NCBI RefSeq assembly: GCF_030936135.1
Contig: NC_082616.1
Location: 12,893,001-12,957,000, forward strand
Source: Gavia stellata
Lineage: Eukaryota; Chordata; Aves; Gaviiformes; Gaviidae
Reading direction: 5' to 3'
Length of the DNA stretch: 64,000 nt
The stretch's first letter is position 1; every line of letters begins with the position of its first letter. This document shows, in pieces, positions 51,046 to 60,746 of this stretch. Under the pieces are notes generated by a model. It did no database searches. It saw only the letters and a list, made by a program, of their open reading frames with translations, and was not told the origin of the DNA. Position numbers and translations under genes: made by a program.

Positions 51046-52700
51046 CCCCCGCCCGCCCGCGCGGCCCCCGGCGGCGGCACACGCCCGGCCCCGCCCCCCG
51101 CACGCTCCGCGCCCCGCGCCGCCGCCCGGCCCGGCACGCGCGGGCCTTTGTGTGCCGCCCCGGGGCGGGCGCTGCCCCACCTCCCCCCCCCCCCCGTGCA
51201 GGGAGCGCGGCGCGGCGGGGACGGGGAGCCGGTGGCCGCTCCGCGCCCCGAGTTGCCCCCTCTCTCGTTTGAAGCCCGGACGGGCTCGGCGGCGGCAGCA
51301 CCGCCCGCTTCGGGGCCCCGGGCCCCGGCCCGAGGGAAGCCCGGCGCAGAGCGGCCGGGTTGTTGGCGGGCGCAGGCCGGCGCTGGGGGCGCGGGGAGAA
51401 AGAAACTTGGCGCAGGAGGAGGAGAAGAAAGTCGCTTGTGCGGCGGCTACCGGCGGAGGGGAGGCTGCGCGCCGGGGGCGGCCCCGCCGTGGGGAGGGTG
51501 CCGGGGCGACCCGTTGCTGTGGCGGGTGGGTTTTGTCCGCCGCCGGCATCAGGTGCTAGACGGAGGGTCTCGTCAAGTGGGGAGGAACGAAGCGTCCCCG
51601 GCCGCGCCCCGGCACCTCTCCGGAGGACGTCAACGCCACGCTACCGGCGGGCGCCGCGGCCGAGCGGGGACGCACGCTGCGGCCGGGCCGGGGACGGCGG
51701 GCAGCGCCACGGCCCCCTCCCCGCAGCGGCGCGGGAGCGCGGCCCGGAGACCCCACCAGCGGCCCTGGCGCTGCCGCGGCACGGCGGTAACCTGTTACGC
51801 GCCGCGCCCTCCGCCCGGGCCGCCGGCGCGCAGCCGCCCCCGCGGCGGGGACCGGGGGCCGCAGCACCCCCCGCCCGCCGCCCCGCGCCGTCCGGCCGCG
51901 CTGCCCGCTCTCCCGCGGGTGCCGGACCGGTGGCGGCCCCGAGCTCGGCCGGCCTCCCTGGCACAGCCACCTGGATGGGGACGGCGGCAGCAGCACGGCC
52001 CCCGGGCTGCCGTCCGAAGCGTCAGGCGTTCGGTGCGAGGCGGAACAGCCGGCGTGTGGGGACGCCCCCGCGCCCCGTTTCCCCCCGCGCCACAATAGGG
52101 TCTCAAAGCCAACGCGCGCCCGCTCGGAGCGCAGCGGCCGCGCAGCGCCGCGGACGGACCCGCCGCGGTGCCGAGGATGCGCCCGGCGCTGCCCCGGCGG
52201 CGTCTGCGGGGCTCGGGGGATCGGTGCCCGCTCCCGGGCGTGCGGGAGGGGCAGCGGCGCCGCCAGGGGCCAGTCCCGCCGGCCGGTCCCCGGCAGGTGC
52301 AGCCGCTGCGGGGTGAGCGGCGGGCCGCGGCCCCGCTCCCCCTTAACCCTTTGTCTGCGGCCCCAGCCCGCCCCGCGTCCCGGCGCGGCGGCACACGCGG
52401 CAATTGGCGCGGGGAGCTCCGCGCTGCGGCAGGCGGAGGGGAGGGGGGGGGCGGCCGGGCCGGGCCGCGCTGCTCCGCGCGTCGCAGGTGGTGGCACGGC
52501 GGGGGGGGTGGAGCGGAGCCGCCCCCCCGCCGCGAGCAGCCGGCCGGCCCCAGGGGTGCCTGCGCGCAGCGCCCCCCCCCCCCCCCGCGGGTCCCGCGCG
52601 CCTTTGTGGGGGGCGGCGGGGCACGCGGGCGGCACGCGAGCGAGCGCCGTCCTCGCCGCGGCCCCCCCGCGCGGCCCCGCTCACCGCCTTTGTGCGCCTT

Positions 52701-52715
52701 ATTAGCATAAAGCTG
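52701..52715 (+). promoter_or_regulatory. POU-like / degenerate E-box composite, copy 1
   Basis: ATTAGCAT is followed after one base by AAGCTG, in the form ATTAGCATAAAGCTGCG. The octamer-like half resembles POU (Brn-type) sites. The E-box half has lost the first C of CAGCTG. It lies about 1.8 kb upstream of the INSM1 promoter and is an island of AT bases in very GC-rich sequence. Confidence 0.4.
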
Positions 52716-52932
52716 CGCGACCCTCCCGGCGGGTGGCACAAAGGGGCGCGGAGAGCCCGGGACGGGGCGGGGGGGCAGCACCCGGCACCGGGGGCCGCCG
52801 CTCTGCCGGGCACCCGTCAGCGGGCCGGGCGGGCCGCGGGAGAGGGGGGGCCGCCCTACCCGCGCAGCCCCCCCCCCCCCCCCGCCCGCCCGGTGGGACA
52901 GGCGTGCGGCGGGGCGGGGCAGCACGCTGTGC

Positions 52933-52947
52933 ATTAGCATACAGCTG
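52933..52947 (+). promoter_or_regulatory. POU-like / E-box (CAGCTG) composite, copy 2
   Basis: ATTAGCAT is followed after one base by a perfect CAGCTG, in the form ATTAGCATACAGCTGCG. It differs from copy 1, 232 bp away, by one base over 17. CAGCTG is the E-box preferred by Ascl1. Adjacent octamer plus E-box elements are the described mode of cooperative Ascl1/Brn binding in neurogenic genes. A role in INSM1 regulation is inference. Confidence 0.5.
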
Positions 52948-53061
52948 CGGGCCCGCCGGGCACGCGCCGCCGCCCCCCCGTCGGGGCTGCACACCGCGAC
53001 CCCCTCTCCCCCCGCCGGGGCGGCGCTCCGAGCCCCCCCCCCCGTCCACCCCAGCGCGGCT

Positions 53062-53283
53062 TTACGCGAGCGGGGGGGCGCTGCCAGGCGGGACCGGCGC
53101 GGTCGCCTCACCTGCCGTCGGCGGGTGTCCGGCGCCGGCGGTCCTGGCCGGGGCGTACATGGGCAGGTGGGCGCGGTGGCGGCGCAGGTAGCGCAGGACG
53201 GGCTCCCGCAGCGGCGGCGGGCAGAGGCTCTGCTCGTCGGGGTCCTCCGGGGGCGGCTCGGCGGCGGGGGGCAGCCCGGGCAC
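53062..53283 (-). CDS. CFAP61: CFAP61 terminal or penultimate coding exon
   Basis: The acceptor 'ctctgccttgcag' opens in phase 0, matching the phase-0 donor of the exon at 56029. The exon encodes VPGLPPAAEPPPEDPDEQ, then a basic helix-like LRYLRRHRAHLPMYAPA. Two endings are possible. The frame can run to TAA at 53062-53064, giving 73 residues. Alternatively a strong donor (CAG followed by gtgagg) at 53112 ends the exon in phase 1, with a last exon in the CpG island that I cannot place. Codon third positions are almost all G or C, unlike the two upstream exons, because the exon lies inside the INSM1 CpG island. CFAP61 sits at the base of radial spokes (calmodulin- and spoke-associated complex) in motile cilia and sperm flagella. 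The name rests on synteny with human and on joining to the next two exons. Confidence 0.65.
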   Translation of the reverse strand: MPGLPPAAEPPPEDPDEQSLCPPPLREPVLRYLRRHRAHLPMYAPARTAGAGHPPTAGEATAPVPPGSAPPLA

Positions 53284-56028
53284 CTGCAAGGCAGAGCCGT
53301 CAGACGGCCGTCCCGGCGGCGCCCGGGGAGCCGTGCTCGCGCGGGGCCGCGCACCTGAGACGCCAAGTGTGGCGGCGGGGACCGAGAACGGCGCGAAAGC
53401 GTGTCGGGGGCGAGACGCGCCTGGCAGCGGGAGGGCGCGGAGCGAGGCGCGCCCGGCGGCACCGGGCACACCCCCAGGCCAGGGGCGCTCCGGGGCTCCG
53501 GCGCAGCACCCCCCCTCGGGCCGGTGGGGTGGCGGCGGGCACGGCCACCGGCTCCGCCGGCTTCCCGCTCAACGGGCACTTCCACCCGAGAGCACGATTG
53601 CCGGGGCCGGTGGTTCCGGTGGCTCGCACCGCTCGGTCCTTTATTCCTCCAAAACAACCCGCGCTTGTCTGTGTGAATGGCCACGGACACAACATCGGCG
53701 TGGCACGGAACCAGCGTCTTCGTGCGCAAGACCCCGTGGAAGTGTCCGGCCTTCTCGGGCGCAGCCTGGGCGGCCAGGTTTCTAGCGCTCAGTGGAGGAA
53801 ACTCCCCCCCGATGCCTAATTCACTAGCTGCTTTTAACTGACTTCTCAGAGCAACCCCAGCTGCAATTTGGAAATCAGACCATTAGTTCTTATTGAGGAC
53901 AAGTGCCTTTTCGAGACAATCTTGTGCTGCACATGTGTGCCCTCAGTTTGCTGTAGTACTTCAACAGCTGATGTAGGTGCAAAAACCCAGCCCTGCCATC
54001 TGCATGTTTGCATAGCTGGAGCTCTGCATGTTGAAATAAACACATGTTTGTGATCCTGCGAAAGGGTAAACACTCCCCGCGCCATCGCTCGGCTTTCAGC
54101 GACGGGCAAGAGCATCCCGTGCAAGAGTCCTGCATACAGCAAGTGCAGCGTTGGGGTGACAATTTCAATATACAGGCTAAAAACGTAGTCCCTGTCCCAG
54201 CTGTAACTGGCTTTTCTATGCATGTATTACTTACTACTAGTGAACGTTTCCATAAATATTATCCCTAAATGCATGAGACTGACTTCCAGTTTCTGTGGAA
54301 ACTGTAACCAGAAATGGCTGACTTCTGTGTATGTACACTCACAGTTCTTAAGCATCGCTTTCAAAGGTGTATTTTTCCCTCATTTTTACATTTCATTACT
54401 AGTTTATCTGCATGCTGATGTGAGCTGGAATACGGGCAACAGGAAACAAAGACAGTAGGTCTCTTGCTCCCTACAGAAATACAGCCAATCCCAAGGCATT
54501 TAAGATACATTCCGTAAGTGCATGGTACCTACTATGTATTTGACTACGTGCCTAGAAGGAACACCCAAAACATATAAATGTGACATTTAGTAAATATAGT
54601 TAAAATCACCGTGAAGAAAATCCAAATAGAAATACAAAATGTAAAGATAAATTTGCGTTTAGATGCAGATACCGTCATCTGTGTTCGTATAAGTAATTCT
54701 GACTCACAGAGGTGCTTTCGGTCCGTTCAGTGAGACTATTTTTGTATGCCAGGACTACTGCAACAACAAAAGGGTAAGGCGAGCAAGTCTTCAATTTGTA
54801 GGACACTAATTCCCCTTTCTCTGAAGTCGTTCACACTTCGAGCATGCGAAATGTGGTTGAATGATGGCAAGAAAAACACTTCTCATCAGGCCTCCCACTC
54901 TGCACAGAATTTCATTTTGTGTTCTTTTATAGATGTCTTCCAAGAGAATCTAAAATAAAACTGCACTGAGGCACTTTCTGTATCATGACAATAGGAGGAA
55001 AATTGCATCTGGCCCTTCTGGGAGGAGGCAGGGGTTGAGCGTTTGTGTGGCTACAGCTGTGACACACGACAGCACGCCAGTTTGGGCCATGGAAATGGGT
55101 GGGCTACAGTCTGCGCAACATTCCTTTCTTTTGTCACCCTGCCTCCATTTACAGTTGATGCTGTTTGTTTTCTGCACAGTTAAAAGCTCCGTCAGCGAAT
55201 ACTTAAAAACTACTGCCGTTCCACGGAACTCCACTGCGTTAAACAAAAGCAAAAGCAGCACGAGGAGAGGGAGGGTAAATTGGTCCCAAGTAGCACGTGG
55301 GAAGTATCAAGATCCAGACTGCAAATTATATTTGAGATCAGCCAGAAATTCATCAGGGTGCAGGGGAGGCAGTTCTTGGGGTTGTTGGAAATCTGCAGTT
55401 AGCAGTCCTTTTCATGGAGTGCAGTGGGCTTTGGATTTTGAGCAGGCAAAGTTACAGGCTGCTGAGACTTTATGCCTCTGTCTATGGTGCTAAGGGCAAA
55501 GCCCTAAACAGCATTAGCAAACATTTTAATTTCATCCTTATTCAGGAAATCCACTTGTCACTGAAAAAGCCAGTTGTTTTCACTCTTTTGGCTACAAAAG
55601 CCATTCCCTGTGGGTGAATGTTGAAAAATCTACTTCTCATAGGCTCAGCTGAGACAGGTTTAGGATGACCTGTAGTGTATTCACATTAGGAAACATTAAT
55701 AAAAAAAGGGGTAACTGAACAAGTAAGCCTCCAGATTCTGCTGGGTAGTTGTACTAAACTGCACGTATAATGCAAAAATGCTGTGAAGAAAAACAAAGCA
55801 ACTCAAAGTTCTACTGGCAAATTTGAAAATACGCCCAACCAACGAAACTGAACAATATGCTGTACTTGGTGAACTCCCCCCGAGGTACAGGATCTGCTCA
55901 GGTTTCCCAGAGGAAATAGCTAAACAGAAACGTAAAGCTTTAGGAGAAAGATGGGAGAAGAAACCAAAGTGAACAACACTAACAAATTACCTAAATAATA
56001 AAATGCACTCGCCAGTCATTTTTCTTAC
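53284..56028 (-). other. CFAP61: CFAP61 intron
   Basis: This 2.7 kb intron lies between two phase-compatible exons on the - strand. The first 300 bases by coordinate are still CpG-island sequence. The rest is AT-rich with no exon-like segment that I can support. Confidence 0.6.
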
Positions 56029-56119
56029 CTGTTCCGACATCAGGATTTGGCGCAGTTCCTTCTTGAGATCAATAAACCGATCGTGATAGATGGCCATGGA
56101 CCAAGGTTCCCTGAAGTAG
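56029..56119 (-). CDS. CFAP61: CFAP61 internal exon
   Basis: This 91 bp exon has a strong pyrimidine-rich acceptor ('ttcttcttttttaaccag') and a consensus donor (CAG followed by gtaag). It begins with the last base of a codon and ends in phase 0. It reads YFREPWSMAIYHDRFIDLKK, then ELRQILMSEQ, an amphipathic helical segment with a Trp/Tyr-rich start. The single first base C completes the AC left by the exon at 60692 to give Thr, and the phase-0 end joins the exon at 53283. The three-exon phase agreement on one strand is the main evidence that this is one gene. CFAP61 is the expected upstream neighbour of INSM1 on the same strand, as in human. I cannot align it to a reference here. Confidence 0.72.
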
Positions 56120-59100
56120 CTGGTTAAAAAAGAAGAAATTTAGTTATCTTGTGAACCTCTCATTAACCACTAATAAAGTATTTACCTGCTTTTTTGCCTT
56201 TATAAATTACAGTTCTGGACCCATCATGATCGTTTGTTCATAAAATGCCTCCCGTAACAGCATGGTCAATCAATTCTTTTAATGGATGTTCCTGATGTAC
56301 AGCCAGCTTCAGTAATTACATTTAAAGTGGCTTAATTCAGAGCTGTGGCAAGACCCAGTGAAGAATCCTGATTTTATCAGAATTTAAAAGCCTGAAGACC
56401 TGTAAAGAACGGTGTCTCCATTATCTGTCCTCATTTGAGAAAAGCAGATTGCAGGATTAACTGAACTGCTGCATAAACAAATTAAATTTGTGTAGACAAT
56501 GACACAAATGTTGTTCATCATTAAGGTTTCTGGATTAATAAAGGCCAGAAAAACAGGCCACCACAGTGTTGCAATATGTTCTTTGCACCAGTACGCTGAA
56601 GCTAAATTGAACCTATTCTAGGAGGAAGCTCTTGTAACTTTTTCTTTCAGTGACAGCATTCATGACAGCATTCTTCTATGAAAAAGGAGTAAAAGGCTGG
56701 AGAGGACATGACTCGATGTAGAACTTCAAGGCTGTAAATATAACTGGAGGCAGCTAGATCACAAAGCTGTGATTTATTTCTCTTTCTTCTATAATGAAAA
56801 ATAATTTTTACAGCTTCAGTGAGATGCTCTGTGTGTAATCCTTGTTAACGCTAACCGGAGTCAGGAGGTGCACCACCTTCATCCCAATAACGACTGAACA
56901 GATGTCAGCAGGGTCACCCAGGAAGTTTTAAGATGGGTGCATTTGCGTGGCTGTGACCAAGGTTCTCGTCTTTGGAATGGTAGCAGCATGCTTGGCACTG
57001 CTGTCGGGAGTATGCGTATGCTATCACTCGATTCAGTTGTGTGGTCTTTAAATGAACATCTGGATAAAGCAACTTAAAAGCCGCTACACAAATTTAATAA
57101 TTCTGACATAGCTTTCTACAGAAAACTAATGTGGAGTTTCCTTTTTGCAGAAGATTTTTTTTTTGTTAATGTCAAATGGCAGGATTTCCCCCCTCCCACT
57201 CTTTGAATGAAGCTTCAGCTCTCACTAATGCCCTGCACAATTCATAACACTTCGTGCACCTGGCAGAACTTTGCTGGTTTTTTTAAATACTCATCCCATC
57301 ATAAGCCCTCTTCCCCCTTCCCACTATGCCCCTTCATCTGTGTTTCTCTTTGTATTGCATGCTGGCTGGGGCTGCCTCTCCTAGATTTGCACGGTGTCCC
57401 TGCACAGTGTCCAGCACAGTGGGGCTCTCTCCGATAGATGTTTTCACAGCATAAATATTTATTGACACTATTATAAATACTGTGTTCTTGCTATGGAAAG
57501 TGCTGCCCAGCCTAGGACTCTCTGGTAGCACGTTACCACGACTAACACTACCTTTTCATGCGGATATGAAATGTTAGAAAAGATGAGCTCAGGTTTCAGT
57601 ATCTTTATTTAAGTAATTCTATACCTATGAAGTGCAGAGAGCTAAAGAACAACAGGATATTCCCCAAATATTTAAAAAAACCTTCAATTTCAGAAGACAG
57701 ACCCCACCCAACGCAAACCTTTAACTCAATATTGATATTAGATGGCAAAGCAGGGGAAAAGGGGGGTGTTGTACAAGAATACATTAAGGTAATTAAAGAC
57801 TCTCTAGTTTTACTGATACGCCCTGCTAAAAGCCATGTTCCACTGGCCAAACATTTTGTTTTCAAGCCGGCATCTTCATTTTAATTCTAACCCTGATAAG
57901 GTGATTTAATCTCTTGACTGAGGCACATCTTCCAACTGCCTTACCTTGCTTAAGTTGTTCACCAACCTCAATGAGATGTTGCATTAAATGTTTATAAAAG
58001 GTTTCAGGGATGCTACGTATTGCTGCTACTGTTACCAGCTCAGTCCATAACTGCATTTTTAACTGTTCCTGTCAATATTCACAGATTTGGAGCTCAAAAC
58101 CTGAAATGTGTCACACAGTTTGCAATATTTAATGCAAATGAAATGCCCTTTTTTTGGGAATGGAGAATGTCTTGTCTGTATTTTCTAGATAGGCTGCCAA
58201 GAGGAGCTACCGGCAAACAACATTTATTCCCAGATTCCCTTTGCTTCCCTTCACCTAAAGCAATGTCACCACCAAAGGCAATTTAACGATATACTTCACA
58301 GAAACAGTTCACTTTCTTTGCTGGCTCTGCGTTTTTATCTATTTATCTTTTCAGTTAGAATCACCTTCTGAAGGGGCACATGGTGTTTTTGAGAAAGCAG
58401 ATCTACATATGGCTGTTAAAGGGAAGTTTAATAATGAAAAAAAAAACATTTGAAGTCAAACCAACAAGTTGACTTTCTGAGGCTCATTCTGAATTTTATT
58501 ACCACTTCAGCAGCAGTCCCTCAGGGCAAGCTGTAGAAGGCTTGAAAGTATAATGCTCTTCAGTATACAAGACGAAGCTGGCACGCTACCAACAGAGGCT
58601 CAAAGGCGCCTCAACTATCATGAGAACGGCATCTGCCACATGTGTTTGCACCATTTAGTCTTTCATAACCTGCCAGAGTGATCAGGCTAAATATGTACAA
58701 GATGACAATGTTTGCCAGGAGCGTAACGGGTTTTCAAACTTGGTCACTTCCTAACGGGATCCCCTGCTGGCAGACTTTTATATCGACAGAAGCTATCACG
58801 GGAAGGCATTTGTAACGAGATGGGATGAAATGGTCTCCTTTTGAAGACAATAAGCGACATCCTTTTTCTTGCTAGGAAGCTGGTCTCGCCTTTCACTGAC
58901 AAACAATGTTTAAAGTCTGTTCTGCCTCATTTGTGATGTGCAGCTCACATTAGATGAAAGGGAAGAAGAAGGAAAATATTTAGTGGCATCCTGTACAAAA
59001 GACATGGAATCTTTCCCTTTTCAAGAGATACAGCATTAAATAAAATGGACAAAGTTGGCCACTGCTAGCAACCAAAAATGGAGTATGTGTGCACATAGCT

Positions 59101-60691
59101 TTCCATCTGAGACCTGTTTCTATTTATTCTCCATTTCATTTGCAACTACGCACCACTTTCAGAGAACGAGGCTTCTGCCTCTGTGAAAGCTAATTCTGAA
59201 GCTGCCGTACATCTGCAGTGTGTCCTGGTGCTCTAAAGCAGAGGCAGTGAGGACCCGACACTGACCTCTGGCAGCATTTCTGCCGTCTAAGTCAGATCTA
59301 AGGACACAAGACCTATCACTGACAGCAAGATGTTAAAGCCAGAAAATCTTAAAAATTGAATGAAAAACCTTCAGAATTACATACTCTGTTTGTACAACAA
59401 CACAACAAAAAGCAAGATATAAAGTTAAAAAAAAAAATCAGTAACTGAAGTTTTTATAAGTAATTTTAAATCCCATGACAAGAAAGTCATGGCAGAAAGG
59501 TAAGACCAGCTCTGTAGAGTGAGCTTATCTGCTCTGGTAGACCTAATCTTTTATCATTTGCAAACTTGGCATAACTGTAATACTCATGCAGATCAGCCTT
59601 ATCACACCACTGTAATGTTTTCCAAACTTCTGCAAGTTGGGCTTCCCTTCATGAAAATGAAGCAAAGCAAGGCCTGAATAATTTCCACTTATATTATTAA
59701 AGATAGGCTTCTGAGGACCGTTGTTGATTTTGTCTTCATGCGTTTCATATTGGGTGCTTTTCTTGGAAAATCTCAGCTGAAATCCTCTCAAAAAAAAAAA
59801 AAATCACTGGTGGAAACAGAAACTGAAAGCAGTGATATGAATGTATCCAACATGGCAAAAAACCCCAAAACCCAATTTTTAAAAAAAGTTTCATGTTCTC
59901 ATTCTTCTTAATGTGAAAGTAAATCTCATTATTACAGCTTGAAAAATAGTGGTTTTCTTTTTAATATGAGGACTGTAATATGTTTTTAGTTACTTCCATT
60001 CCTTTTCTTGCTGCTTCCATGAGCCTGATGACAGCAGAGATAACCGGTGCCACCGCGGACAGGCCTGTGGGCACACCTTATGCTCTGGGAATGCAGACCT
60101 GACGGCTCATTAAACTACGTGGAATAATCCCTCCCTGCAGGTGAGCTTATCAAATTACCAGAGCGCATGTGCACGCTGAGACCGCTGCACTCTAGCACAA
60201 AATCCAGTTAAGGGAATTTAAACTGTGGCCCTAAGCAGCAGACACTCGCTGCTGCCTTGCCTGCACTGCCGGTGACTTCTCTCTGCTGTGAGACCGGGAC
60301 AAGGAGGGGGATTTTCAAAAGCTCGAAGGGCACGCGGGCCCCCATTCCTTGTGACGATGCCTTTGAAAAATCCCTCTGCAGACTACTAGCATGTTATTAA
60401 CTACAGATTTTGAGGACGCTGTGTCTATCGGTGTTCTTTTGCTACTCAAAGCTTTTACGGAAACAGTAACAAAACCAAATTCAACTCCTTGCATCCTTGC
60501 TATCTCCACTCTTTCACCGACACACATAAACTCGGAGGAAACAACTAAGTTCAGAAACTCAGACAATCTATGAAGTGGTTTGAATCTGCAACTTTTGTTA
60601 AATGTCTCTAAATAATCATTAACACAGATGTCTTGAAATCATGTTCATTTCTTCACAAAGCAGTCTACAATTCACTAGTGACCTTCCTTAC
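56120..60691 (-). other. CFAP61: CFAP61 intron
   Basis: This 4.6 kb AT-rich intron lies between the exons at 56029 and 60692, which join in phase. It contains one further exon-like segment (57945-58050) whose phases do not fit the chain; that segment is discussed as a finding. A13 occurs near 59790. Confidence 0.6.
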
Positions 60692-60746
60692 GTCCCGTGA
60701 AACTCAGTGGGACTCTGGTCAGAGTCGTATCTTCCATCATCCAGCA
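60692..60746 (-). CDS. CFAP61: CFAP61 internal exon (small)
   Basis: This 55 bp exon has an acceptor 'atatgcttacag' and a donor (gggac followed by gtaagg). Only the frame entered in phase 1 is used: it reads LDDGRYDSDQSPTEFHG and leaves AC of a Thr codon. It joins without frame shift to the exon at 56119 to give FHG-T-YFREPW. The exon is short, and recognition rests on the open frame, the splice sites and the phase match. The exon before it must end in phase 1 and was not securely found. One weak candidate is at 62553-62606. Confidence 0.65.

Larger units (their letters stand above)
49400..53640. other. CpG island covering INSM1 and its upstream region
   Basis: About 4.2 kb of very high G+C and CpG density begins at the 3' end of the INSM1 coding region and extends past the CFAP61 terminal exon. 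It includes several C homopolymers: 13 at 51183-51195, 15 at 52572-52586, 16 at 52868-52883 and 11 at 53033-53043. Long open frames on all six strands in this segment, including one of 900 codons on the + strand, follow from the composition and are not genes. CpG islands of this size are typical of developmental transcription factor loci. Confidence 0.9.

Noticed and set aside
49396-52098. 900-codon open frame on the + strand over INSM1 and its promoter
   Set aside because: It is a shadow of the GC-rich island: antisense to INSM1, dominated by Arg/Ala/Gly/Pro, with no domain. Stop codons are rare at this composition.
51556-53729. Long - strand open frames (359 and 644 codons) upstream of INSM1
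   Set aside because: These are composition-driven and low complexity, and they overlap each other and the CFAP61 exon in a different frame. No start context or domain is visible.
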